From positions 23,689 to 87,688 of the forward strand of contig JALHMG010000022.1 of assembly GCA_022844135.1 (NCBI GenBank): a stretch of 64,000 nt of DNA. Direction: 5' to 3'. This document shows, piece after piece, positions 9,014-17,554 of this stretch (the stretch's first letter is position 1; each line of letters opens with the position of its first letter). The position numbers were made by a program, and so were the translations under genes. The notes below the pieces were generated by a model. It searched no databases, had not been told where the DNA came from, and saw nothing but the letters and a program-made list of their open reading frames with translations. This DNA is from Lysobacterales bacterium. GTDB taxonomy: Bacteria > Pseudomonadota > Gammaproteobacteria > Xanthomonadales > SZUA-5.

Positions 9014-10252
9014 ATGCCCAGCGAAGGCCCCCGTCCTGACGCAGCCGATGCCTTCTGCGTCATGCCCTTCGTGCATCTGCATATCACGCACCACGGTACC
9101 GTCACCCCTTGCTGCCAGGCGCCGACGTCTGCCGACTTGAGTTTCGGCAACATCAATGAACAACCCATCGAGGCCATCTGGAACGGCCCGGCATTGCAGC
9201 GGTTTCGCAACCGCATGCTGGCTGGCGAGCGCGACGAACGCTGCGTGGGTTGTTACAGCAAGGAGGACGTCGGCTGGGTGAGCCTGCGCAACATCACCAA
9301 CAATAAGTACGCCGAACAAGCGCGGCTTGCGCGCAACGGGCAAGGTGCGTCGGCGACGGCGCCGGTCTATATCGATATTCGCTTCTCGAACCATTGCAAC
9401 TTGCGCTGTCGCATCTGCGGCCCCACGTCGAGCTCGGCCTGGCACCAGGATGCCGTGGCATTGGGCTGGCTGGCGGCGGGGTCGCCAGCGCGCAGCAAAG
9501 CGACGGCGGACCCGGCGCAACTCTGGCAGCAATTGCGGAGCCTGGCATCAGGGCTGGAGGAGGTGTACTTCGCTGGCGGCGAACCCCTGCTGATGGAAGA
9601 GCATTACCAATTGCTGGAAATGCTCCTCGAACTGGGCAACACGAAAGTCAGATTGCAATACAACAGCAATTTCTCGACGCTGGAATTCAAGTCCTGGCGG
9701 GCTACTGACCTATGGCGGCATTTCAGCGATGTCACACTGTCGGCCAGTCTCGATGGCATGGGCACACGCGGCGAGTACCAGCGCAGTAACCAACGCTGGG
9801 CCGATGTCCAGCAAAACAGCGTGCGGCTTCGATCAGAAGCCCCGCACGTCAAACTTTTGATCACGCCCACGGTGAGCGTGTTCAATGTCCTGCACCTGCC
9901 CGAGTTCAACCGAGCGGTCGCAGAAGCGGGAATGATCGAAGCCTTCGACTTCATCCCCTCGCTGCTGGTCCGACCGGCCGACTACAGCGCGCAGATCCTG
10001 CCCGACGCACTCAAGGCTGAGGCGCGTCGTCGGATCGAAGCTCACCTCGTCTGGCTGGGACGCCAGGTTGGCAACGAGCCGCAGCGGAGTTTTGTGCTTC
10101 AGCAGTGGGGCAACGTGCTGAGGTATATGGATGCGGCGTCGACCGCGCATTTGATCCCGGATTTCCTGACGAAGACAGCCGTGCTCGACGGTATGCGCCG
10201 GGAAAACTTTTTCCAGACCTTCCCGGAGCTGGCGCCGCTTGCGACGTCCTGA
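9014..10252 (+). CDS. Radical SAM protein with N-terminal SPASM/twitch-like cysteine region
   Basis: 412 residues from the ATG at 9014 (GAAGG ~11 bp upstream; an in-frame GTG at 9002 is an alternative). The [4Fe-4S] SAM motif CxxxCxxC is C128, C132, C135 in SNHCNLRCRIC. Ahead of it, residues 15-80 carry FCVMPF, a TPCCQAP pair (C33, C34), a GNINEQPIEAIWNGP stretch and a CVGC pair (C77, C80). These are typical of SPASM/twitch auxiliary-cluster domains, which normally follow the radical SAM core rather than precede it. The YFAGGEPLL strand is the GGE motif. Such proteins catalyse radical modification of peptides, sugars or amino acids. Downstream of the FGE-like gene by 66 bp. Substrate unknown. 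Confidence 0.87.
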   Translation: MPSEGPRPDAADAFCVMPFVHLHITHHGTVTPCCQAPTSADLSFGNINEQPIEAIWNGPALQRFRNRMLAGERDERCVGCYSKEDVGWVSLRNITNNKYAEQARLARNGQGASATAPVYIDIRFSNHCNLRCRICGPTSSSAWHQDAVALGWLAAGSPARSKATADPAQLWQQLRSLASGLEEVYFAGGEPLLMEEHYQLLEMLLELGNTKVRLQYNSNFSTLEFKSWRATDLWRHFSDVTLSASLDGMGTRGEYQRSNQRWADVQQNSVRLRSEAPHVKLLITPTVSVFNVLHLPEFNRAVAEAGMIEAFDFIPSLLVRPADYSAQILPDALKAEARRRIEAHLVWLGRQVGNEPQRSFVLQQWGNVLRYMDAASTAHLIPDFLTKTAVLDGMRRENFFQTFPELAPLATS

Positions 10253-10366
10253 GTTCGCTCGTGGCCGCATCGGCCTGTTTGCCCCGTGGCTTGCAGGCGG
10301 GCTTCGGCGAACGCGGCAGCCATCGGGTCCGCAGAGACGCTCAGCGATGATCACGATTAAGCGTCC

Positions 10367-12421
10367 ATGACCCCCGTACCGAAGCGTATTCGTAATTTCT
10401 TTTGCACACTGGTTCTGGTGCAAGGCGCGTTGTTGCTGGTCGTCAGTATCGCGGTTTCATCGATCAATCTGCCGTTCACCCCGCTGCGGTTCGACGCCAC
10501 GTTTGTGATGGCTGGTGGGCTGATGATTCTCACCCTGGGATTGTTCTCCTGGAAGCTGCCGATAGGACTGGCGGTCAACACAGCCACTTCCGTCGCGACC
10601 TTGGTAGCGGTTTTTGCCTTTGGCTATCGCCCGATTGGGGCTGGTGACGTTTCCTTGCACCCTGATCTTACGATCAGAACCTGGCAGTCGGAAAACGAGT
10701 GGACGGAAGTCAGATCACGCGCGGACTCAATGCTGGGTTGGGCTAATCGGCCTGATGTGACCTCTCGCCAAGTCAACCGCGACTTCACGGTCAGCTATGG
10801 CATTGATGCCAATGGCTGGCGACGGATGCCGACGACCGTGGCGCCACCCCCCGCGCCCGAGGTCTGGTTTCTGGGCTGCTCATTCACTTTCGGGATCGGC
10901 GTCGAAGATACCGAGGCGTACCCTTATCGGCTTGCCGAACACGCCTGGCCCAGTTTTCAGGTTCGCAATTACTCAACGTCCGGCTGGGGTACGGTACAGG
11001 CCTACTTGATCCTCAAGCGCCAGCTCGAGAGTAGCGCTGTTGCGCCGCGCGTCGTTGTTTATGGATGGATTAACAATCATCGTCAGCGCAACTACCTCCG
11101 ACGGAGCTGGTTCGAAAAAAACCGCGCTGCGAACTTCGCGCGCTTCGACGTGGTAGATGGCCAGCTTCACTCGAAAGGCGTCGTCCCGGCGAGTGAGGCA
11201 AACCTCGAAGACGGCCCCGAGCTCGACGAAGCCGAGTACCGAGTCACTGAAGCCTTGATTCGCGCGATGGCCGCACTCAGTCGCGAACGCGGCATCCCTT
11301 TTGTCTTCCTCGTGCTTGACCCCACCGACAAGCGCATTCTGGATGCGGCCCGCGGCAATCCGGGCCTGCATATTCTGGACGTCAGCCGGCGCAGCACGGC
11401 ATTTCATCCGCACGAGGGTCACCCTGCTCCGAACTGGCATCAGGCGATTGCCCATGCCATCGCTGCTGACCCGTTGCTGGCGCGAGTCACCGGTCTGCCG
11501 CAACTGCAGTCGCCGGATGCGATAGCAGATGCGCCGATGCGCGAATGGCAATTGTCGATCGACAGGAACTCACGTCAGCGGGGCAACGCGGGCATTCGCT
11601 ATCCGGATCGAGAAAGAACAGCGATGCGCGTGGAGTTACTAGGCGCACTGCCTGACGATCCCTGGAAAATCCTGGTCAAGCGTAGCGACATCAACATCCA
11701 GGCGGGGCGCACCTACACCTTCAAGATGCGGGTCCGAGCCGACGGGGCCCGATCGCTCCCGATCGTGTTGAGCCGTGGCCGCGCGCCATGGGGCGATCTG
11801 GGCCTGCACACCAATCTCGCGCTGTCCACAACGTGGCAAACGGCGCAGCGGACGTTTGTCGCCACCGATGACGATCCCGCAGCCTCGTTGATACTGGTCG
11901 TTGGCGGCAGTCGCCATCCGATTGAAATTGATGGCGTGCCGACGCTGACTGAGCTATCGGATGCAGAGGCAATCGCGGCACTTGCCCGGCCCACGTGGAC
12001 GCTTGCGGCTCCGGCGTCAACGGGTGCCGTGTTGAGCAACCTTGCCGACGACGCCGATCCACCCTTTCGCGTGGATATCGCATCGCTTCCGAACGACGAC
12101 ATCTGGGCAATTCAGCTGCAGTTCGATGGTCTCGACATAAAGGCCGGGGAGCATTACACCATTGAGCTGCGCGCGCGCTCCCCAGGAACACGCGCGCTGC
12201 AGTACGCGTTGAGTCGCAGCCAGCCGGACTGGGAAAATCTTGGCCTCTGGGGCGAGTTGCAACTGACGCCGGAATGGCAGACCGCGAGGACCACCTTTAT
12301 TGCACCGAAAAGCGACGCTGCCGGTCGCCTGATTCTCGCTCTGGGGTCGAGCACCGAGTCGGTCGAAGTGGCCAGCGTGCGGCTGTTGGTCGACGATCGG
12401 GATCTGTTGTCGGCGCCGTGA
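10367..12421 (+). CDS. Membrane-anchored SGNH-hydrolase-like protein with two C-terminal carbohydrate-binding-like modules
   Basis: 684 residues. Two or three hydrophobic helices lie at ~10-85, followed by an SGNH/GDSL-type domain (~150-380). Block I is GCSFTFGIG (Cys replaces the Asp of GDS), block III is GWINNH, and a terminal HPAPNWHQ may supply His. Two similar beta-rich modules follow at ~395-535 and ~545-680. Each has a DDPWKI/DDIWAI strand, an IQAGRTYT/IKAGEHYT turn and WGDLGLH/WENLGLW, resembling CBM4/9-type jelly rolls. The same module occurs once in the protein at 17555. Likely an envelope protein that acylates or deacylates a glycan while the modules hold it; activity is inferred. 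A 114-bp gap precedes it. Confidence 0.78.
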   Translation: MTPVPKRIRNFFCTLVLVQGALLLVVSIAVSSINLPFTPLRFDATFVMAGGLMILTLGLFSWKLPIGLAVNTATSVATLVAVFAFGYRPIGAGDVSLHPDLTIRTWQSENEWTEVRSRADSMLGWANRPDVTSRQVNRDFTVSYGIDANGWRRMPTTVAPPPAPEVWFLGCSFTFGIGVEDTEAYPYRLAEHAWPSFQVRNYSTSGWGTVQAYLILKRQLESSAVAPRVVVYGWINNHRQRNYLRRSWFEKNRAANFARFDVVDGQLHSKGVVPASEANLEDGPELDEAEYRVTEALIRAMAALSRERGIPFVFLVLDPTDKRILDAARGNPGLHILDVSRRSTAFHPHEGHPAPNWHQAIAHAIAADPLLARVTGLPQLQSPDAIADAPMREWQLSIDRNSRQRGNAGIRYPDRERTAMRVELLGALPDDPWKILVKRSDINIQAGRTYTFKMRVRADGARSLPIVLSRGRAPWGDLGLHTNLALSTTWQTAQRTFVATDDDPAASLILVVGGSRHPIEIDGVPTLTELSDAEAIAALARPTWTLAAPASTGAVLSNLADDADPPFRVDIASLPNDDIWAIQLQFDGLDIKAGEHYTIELRARSPGTRALQYALSRSQPDWENLGLWGELQLTPEWQTARTTFIAPKSDAAGRLILALGSSTESVEVASVRLLVDDRDLLSAP

Positions 12422-12505
12422 TGGCCCGAATGTCGACGATCTGGCGCATCGCGCGGTGCGCGCACATGCGATGCTCTTCTCCCATGGCGGCAACGAACCT
12501 GAAGC

Positions 12506-13675
12506 ATGCGCACTGAACCCGATATCGGGCGGTTTGTAGCTGCGCTTGCGATATTGCTCGCCATCGCCGCGTCGATTTATCTGATCCGTGGCGCCTATAT
12601 AGCCATCGGCGGGTATGGCGGCTACGACCTGCAAACACGCGCTACGGAGTACCACTTTTTCGCCGCAGGCGTTTATCCAAACAGCCACCTTGCGACGAAC
12701 TCACTGCCGGGAGAGGCGCTGCCGAACTCGGTTTATCCACCCTATGCCTTTCCGCTGTTTGCACCGTTCTTCGTCGCCGAGTCGGAGATTGCTGTACGTT
12801 TGACCTTTGTCGCATTCAGCCTGCTCGCACTGCTCGCGGTTGGCGCCTTCGGCTATCGCGAATTTGCGTTCGCCGGCCGCCAGGCACAGGCGCTCGGCGC
12901 AATCGCCAGCCTGGCGATTGCCCACAACTCAAGCGCGATCGCTATTGGCCAGTTCTCGATCATCTGTATGGGTCTGGTGGTACTGCAGTTGGAGTGCCTG
13001 CGACGCGGGAAAGTGATGACGGCGGGACTGTGCTGGGCGCTTGCCATGATCAAGCCGCAGATTGGCATCGCCTTCATGCTGCCATTCATGATGGAAAACC
13101 GCTGGCGCGGACTGTTAGCGGGTTCGATGCTGCTCGGAGCGTTGGGCTTGTTCGCATGCGTCTACACGGACGTATCGCCGCTTGCTGTGCTGGATTACTG
13201 GCTACGGGGCGAGAGTTACGATTTCATCGCTGGCGGCAATAGTCGGGGATCCAGCACCGGGAGTCTGCTTGCGTTCTGGGGCACAAGCCCGCGCATCGCG
13301 TTGGCGTGGAGTGTGCTGGCTGCGGTGATCATCGTCGCGACAGTATGGCGGCGGGCGCAGCTGCAATCTGTGCCAGTGCTGACCCTGGTCGCCGTCTGTG
13401 CCATCGTCGGCCGGGTCTTCATCCCGCATCGCGCTTACGACAACATCATGTTGTTTCCGGCACTCCTGGCGTTCCTCGTATTGGCATTGGCCCGGCCATC
13501 GGCGAAGAGTTTTGCCTGGGCAGGTCTCTTCGGCGTTTCGGTCTGGATTCCGTGGACGTCCCTGGAGCGAGGCGCCTGGCTGGACGCAGCACTGTTGGTT
13601 TTCTGGTCTGCCGCCGCGCTCGTACTGATTCGCGAAAACCTATCGCCAAAGGCCTCGGCACACAATACGACTTAG
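12506..13675 (+). CDS. GT87-type integral membrane glycosyltransferase
   Basis: 389 residues, about ten hydrophobic segments. The layout matches the GT87/DUF2029 family of polyprenyl-phosphate-sugar-dependent mannosyl- or arabinosyl-type transferases: an N-terminal helix, then an extracytoplasmic loop with YGGYDLQTRATEYHF and VYPPYAFPLF, later GQFSIICMGL and the ALAMIKPQIG stretch typical of the family. It would transfer a lipid-linked sugar on the periplasmic face. Start at 12506; the ribosome site is weak and 84 bp separate it from the SGNH gene. Its stop is only 5 bp from the end of the convergent FAD oxidoreductase gene. Confidence 0.78.
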   Translation: MRTEPDIGRFVAALAILLAIAASIYLIRGAYIAIGGYGGYDLQTRATEYHFFAAGVYPNSHLATNSLPGEALPNSVYPPYAFPLFAPFFVAESEIAVRLTFVAFSLLALLAVGAFGYREFAFAGRQAQALGAIASLAIAHNSSAIAIGQFSIICMGLVVLQLECLRRGKVMTAGLCWALAMIKPQIGIAFMLPFMMENRWRGLLAGSMLLGALGLFACVYTDVSPLAVLDYWLRGESYDFIAGGNSRGSSTGSLLAFWGTSPRIALAWSVLAAVIIVATVWRRAQLQSVPVLTLVAVCAIVGRVFIPHRAYDNIMLFPALLAFLVLALARPSAKSFAWAGLFGVSVWIPWTSLERGAWLDAALLVFWSAAALVLIRENLSPKASAHNTT

Positions 13676-13680
13676 CTTGA

Positions 13681-15282
13681 TCAGTCGTTAATCGATTCGT
13701 GGTAGTCGTCGTCCACGTTAACGTCCCAGATGGCGTCTTTGCTGCCGCGTCCGGCCACGATAATGTCGACCGCCGCTTTCGCCGTCAGCATGGAATGGTC
13801 CTGATTGTTGTAGCGATGCATGCCATTGCGACCGACCAAAAACAGATTCTCGATCGGATCGACAAACGACCGGATTGTGTCGAACTGCGCGTAGCTGCCG
13901 AAATAGGCCGGATAGGCCTTTGGCACACGGACGACAGTGGCCGTCTCCACATCGTGCGCATCGACGAGCTCAATTTGCGCTAGTTCGCGTACCGCCAGTG
14001 CCTGAATCGCCGCATCGGATAGCGACCACAGTTCGTCCGTGTCGCTGCAGAAGTACTCGACGCCGAGCCATACCTTGTTGGGATCGGGCACCAGCGCCGG
14101 ACTCCAGTTGTTGAAGATTTGCAGTCGACCCATCTTGACGTCCGGTTCCTGGACGTAAATCCAGTTATCGGGCAGCCGGCTCGTTCCTGGAACGAATGGA
14201 CTGCCGGGTCGGCGCTTCATGCGCGTCACCAGCACGCCGACGACGATGAAATGGCGATACGGTAGCGCAGCCGCGATCTGAGCAACCGCCCCTGGCGCCG
14301 GGGGTTGGATGGCAGCGATCAAGTCGCTCACTGCCATGGTCGAGATCGCCCAGTCGGCAGCGATCGATGTGGTCGTTCCGGTTGCCACGTCGCGCGCAAC
14401 CACGCACTTGACGCGACCGTCGACGATCTCGATCTGCTCGGCACGCTGCGCAAGGCGAATTTCCCCGCCGAGTTCCTGGATCTGGCGGGCAACGGTTTCC
14501 CATAACTGACCCGGTCCGAGGCGCGGATACAGAAAGCGCTCCACCAGACTGGTTGGCGCCGCCTTGGCAACGCCCGGCAAGAACCGGCGCAATGCATGGC
14601 GCACGGCGCCGGTGAGCGAAACGCTCTTGATTCGTTGCGCTCCCCACTCAGCGCTCAACTGATCGCAAGGAACGCCCCAGACTTTTTCGGTATAGGCCTG
14701 GAAGAAGGTCCGGTACAGCTCGTCCCCGAAACGATTGATCAGAAAATCTTCGAGATGGCGTTCGGTCTGGCGCGGGGACAGCTTCGCTTTGGCGTAGCTG
14801 GCCCCAATTTTCAAACAACGCCAGAGGCCCAGTTTGCTGATCGATCGCGGATTCAAGCTGATCGGATAATCGAACAGCTTGTGATTGAAGTAGATGCGCG
14901 ACAATCGGTCGCGCAACAACATCACGCGTTCGCCATCGACACCAGCGCCGGTACCGGCTGCCAGACCGCTCAGGCCACGATCGCTATTGCGGTAACCGAG
15001 GCGGATCGTGTGCCGCTGCGCCTCGGCCAACGGCTCCAACGGGAGGATCGATAGCCACCAGTCCATCACCCAGTCGGACTTCGAAAAAAACCGGTGACCG
15101 CCAAGATCCATGCGGTAGCCGTTGAAGTTCGTCGTTTGGGAGATGCCGCCGACGCCATTCGATGCCTCCAGCACGATCGGTCGAATATCCGACTGGCGCA
15201 ATAACTCAAGGGCGGCGGTGAGCCCGGCAGGACCGCCGCCGATGATCACGGCGATCTTCTGTTTGTTCTCCGCCATAGGCAT
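13681..15282 (-). CDS. NAD(P)/FAD-dependent oxidoreductase, amine-oxidase/UDP-galactopyranose-mutase-like
   Basis: About 533 residues; starts at 15291 (GTG), 15282 or 15276 (ATG) are all possible just before [14 protein letters not shown], the FAD-binding GxGxxG. Further markers are [38 protein letters not shown] and the C-terminal [18 protein letters not shown], a set seen in FAD oxidoreductases of polysaccharide gene clusters related to protoporphyrinogen oxidase and UDP-galactopyranose mutase. It is encoded opposite to the main locus, 86 bp after a GT2 gene on the same strand, and both probably belong to the glycan system. Exact reaction not predictable. Confidence 0.85.
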   Translation of the reverse strand: MPMAENKQKIAVIIGGGPAGLTAALELLRQSDIRPIVLEASNGVGGISQTTNFNGYRMDLGGHRFFSKSDWVMDWWLSILPLEPLAEAQRHTIRLGYRNSDRGLSGLAAGTGAGVDGERVMLLRDRLSRIYFNHKLFDYPISLNPRSISKLGLWRCLKIGASYAKAKLSPRQTERHLEDFLINRFGDELYRTFFQAYTEKVWGVPCDQLSAEWGAQRIKSVSLTGAVRHALRRFLPGVAKAAPTSLVERFLYPRLGPGQLWETVARQIQELGGEIRLAQRAEQIEIVDGRVKCVVARDVATGTTTSIAADWAISTMAVSDLIAAIQPPAPGAVAQIAAALPYRHFIVVGVLVTRMKRRPGSPFVPGTSRLPDNWIYVQEPDVKMGRLQIFNNWSPALVPDPNKVWLGVEYFCSDTDELWSLSDAAIQALAVRELAQIELVDAHDVETATVVRVPKAYPAYFGSYAQFDTIRSFVDPIENLFLVGRNGMHRYNNQDHSMLTAKAAVDIIVAGRGSKDAIWDVNVDDDYHESIND

Positions 15283-15377
15283 CTTGGCCACTAGTGAACT
15301 TGCATCGGCCCTACGAGACCCTGGGCGAGGGACAATCGGAATTGCATATCAGTGCGGGCTGAAAAAGCGCTGCTGGG

Positions 15378-16469
15378 TCATTCTTTCTCCGACGTGGGGA
15401 TCAGCGCCGGACGCTGGAGGTTGCCAAAACGCTCCGATTCGGCGAACGGTGCTCGTTGCAATCCATCCGCGATCGCCTTGCGGGCGATCGCCCAGCGGTG
15501 CTCGATCCACGCCCAGACGAATGCACTGGAAGAGTACCAGTAGTAAACCTGATGGAACAAAAACGCAGCGACCGCAAACGCCATGCCCCGACGGCGTGCG
15601 AACACCGCCATCAATCCGCGATTGGCCACCATGGCCAGCGCCAGCATGGCAACCGATATCCACGGCGGCGAGATCGTCAACGACGCCAGGAGCGCCATCG
15701 CAAGCATTGCCCGACAGCGTTCGGTCCGACTGACATTGAGTGCATCCGGCAATCCGGTTCGGCCGTGAATCAAGCGCGACCAGGGCAGAGCGCGAAAGAA
15801 AATCTCGGTGCGCAGCAGATTGCCCAACTCCCATTTTTTCAGGTGGGTCGCCTGAATCGCCGGTTCCAGCCGGATCCGCCAACCGCGCTGGCGCAATCTC
15901 CAACCCAGTTCGATGTCTTCGATCGACGGCTGGGCGTAACGTGCCTGGTCGAATCCGCCCACTTCGAAAAACGCCGTTTTGCGAATCGCGCCGCAGCCCG
16001 CCCAGAACGTTTCAGCTTCGCGACTGCTATCGCGGTGATAGTGGTGGTGCACGAGATTCTTGTATTGCGACCAAAAGCCACTCTCCGACGGTTGGTCGTC
16101 GTAGGCACCAAACACGGCAACGACGTCGTTATCGGCGAGTGCAGCCGACAGTATCCGCGCTGCGTCGGCATGCACGACGGCGTCGGCGTCGATGAACCAC
16201 AGCACCTCGCCTCGGGCCGCAGCCGCAGCCGCATTGCGTGCGCCACCTGGACCGAGGCGACCGCCCGATGGCATCACCGTCACGCCTGCCTGCGCCGCCA
16301 TCAGCGGTGTCGCGTCACTGCAGCCATCGTCGACCAGAATGATTTCCTGGATCTCGCCGACCCGGCGCATTTCCAGCAAAGGATGGAGGCAACGGCCGAT
16401 GGTTGCCCCCGCGTTGTACGCGGGCACGATCACGCTGATGCTGATGCCCAGCGCATTGGAAGAATGCAT
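15378..16469 (-). CDS. Family 2 glycosyltransferase with C-terminal membrane helices
   Basis: 363 residues. The GT-A core begins ISVIVPAYNAGATIGRCL; the donor-binding acidic motifs are ILVDDGCSD and the DxD-like WFIDADAVV; acceptor-side features are FWAGCGAIRK and EDIELGWRLRQRGW. The last ~100 residues contain two or three hydrophobic stretches (MLAMALLASLTI and following), anchoring the enzyme to the inner membrane. A G-rich ribosome site precedes the ATG at 16469. It is the first gene of a two-gene reverse-strand unit with the FAD oxidoreductase. Donor unknown. Confidence 0.88.
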   Translation of the reverse strand: MHSSNALGISISVIVPAYNAGATIGRCLHPLLEMRRVGEIQEIILVDDGCSDATPLMAAQAGVTVMPSGGRLGPGGARNAAAAAARGEVLWFIDADAVVHADAARILSAALADNDVVAVFGAYDDQPSESGFWSQYKNLVHHHYHRDSSREAETFWAGCGAIRKTAFFEVGGFDQARYAQPSIEDIELGWRLRQRGWRIRLEPAIQATHLKKWELGNLLRTEIFFRALPWSRLIHGRTGLPDALNVSRTERCRAMLAMALLASLTISPPWISVAMLALAMVANRGLMAVFARRRGMAFAVAAFLFHQVYYWYSSSAFVWAWIEHRWAIARKAIADGLQRAPFAESERFGNLQRPALIPTSEKE

Positions 16470-16716
16470 ATCGCCCCCGTCGATCTACGCCCTCATTATG
16501 CAGATCGCGAAGGGGGATCGCGTGTTGGCTGCTGTTCGCGACGAAATCTTACGTTGCCCGATCGTCTGCTGTCGCAGCTCAAGTCGCAATCTTGTTAGTC
16601 TCGGCGCCTGCGGTGCGCTCGCCATTGAGCGGGTCGAGTGGTGTCAAGCTCTTTACGTCCATTGCCGCATTGAGCTGCTGCGGAGAGCGACTACGGAATC
16701 GAGGAACAACGATCTG
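16470..16716. other. Divergent intergenic region
   Basis: 247 bp between the reverse-strand GT2 gene and the forward-strand membrane protein gene. Promoters for both directions must lie here, but no convincing -35/-10 pair or inverted repeat was recognised. An open frame extends through it (from 16192), but that reading overlaps the GT2 gene and has no ribosome site, so it is treated as non-coding. Confidence 0.5.
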
Positions 16717-17526
16717 ATGCAGCTTGGCATGCTGTCTTTCATTTTTCGCCGCCGGTCGGTTCCCATCGAAACCCAGGATATGGCGGTGCTGAGCAGCGAC
16801 GGCGCGCGTGCATTCATTTATGCATCTTCCAGGGGCATGGAGCGAGCCCGCACGCGCATCTGGTCGATTCTCGCCATGCTGGCGATGCTCTGGCTAGGCC
16901 GGGAGCATCTGGATTGGTCTGGCCCTGACCTCCTGGCGATCCTGCTTGCTATGACGGCTATCTCGGCCGTGCTCGATGGGCTGCGACTGGTTCTAGCTGG
17001 TCCCTGGGCAGTCCATAGCCAGTCGCGTGAGTATCGGGCCGACGAGTTGTTGCGCTTGGCGCGAGCCGTCGAGCGCGGTCAGCAACAGCGGCTCAGCCTG
17101 GGACCACCACCGTCCAAACTCGAACCAGCCGTGGCCGGCGCATACACACTCGCCGGCGTGCCTTTGGTGTGGTACGCCTTGACGCTTGCCGATTGGGTGC
17201 CGTCGGCGCTGACGGGCTTTGGCGCCTACGTGCTGGCGTTGATCGTCGCGCTCGGTTTATTACGGCTGGGTTACGAACTCTATAGAATTAAGTCCGTGAA
17301 ACTTTTCCCGGCAGGCCATTTCGATTTATTCCTGGATACGGAAGATGTCGTCGATAATTACCTATTGATCACGATATTGATCATTGCCATGGTGCCGTTG
17401 GGAAGTACCTTATTGCTTGTTGTACCGTTTGCTGTTTTGCTGTTGCGCCTGATCTACCAAATTTATCGATACTGCTCGAAGTGGCTCTGCTTGCGATCCC
17501 TCGGACGGACGCTCCGCGAAATGTGA
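16717..17526 (+). CDS. Hypothetical inner-membrane protein
   Basis: 269 residues from the ATG at 16717, which has GAGGAAC about ten bases upstream; an in-frame ATG as far back as 16192 would run into the opposite-strand GT2 gene. Hydrophobic segments lie around residues 45-85, 145-190 and 215-255, giving about four to six helices. A charged cytoplasmic stretch (YRADELLRLARAVERGQQQ) lies between the first two pairs. No family was recognised. Between the reverse-strand GT2 and the second SGNH protein, it is probably part of the glycan locus, perhaps as an assembly or regulatory membrane component. Confidence 0.7.
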   Translation: MQLGMLSFIFRRRSVPIETQDMAVLSSDGARAFIYASSRGMERARTRIWSILAMLAMLWLGREHLDWSGPDLLAILLAMTAISAVLDGLRLVLAGPWAVHSQSREYRADELLRLARAVERGQQQRLSLGPPPSKLEPAVAGAYTLAGVPLVWYALTLADWVPSALTGFGAYVLALIVALGLLRLGYELYRIKSVKLFPAGHFDLFLDTEDVVDNYLLITILIIAMVPLGSTLLLVVPFAVLLLRLIYQIYRYCSKWLCLRSLGRTLREM

Positions 17527-17554
17527 CACTCATAATCGTTAACGGTTGCCCGTG

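Noticed and set aside
16192..16716. Upstream extension of the small membrane-protein gene
   Set aside because: Runs into the opposite-strand GT2 gene, while a good ribosome site marks 16717.
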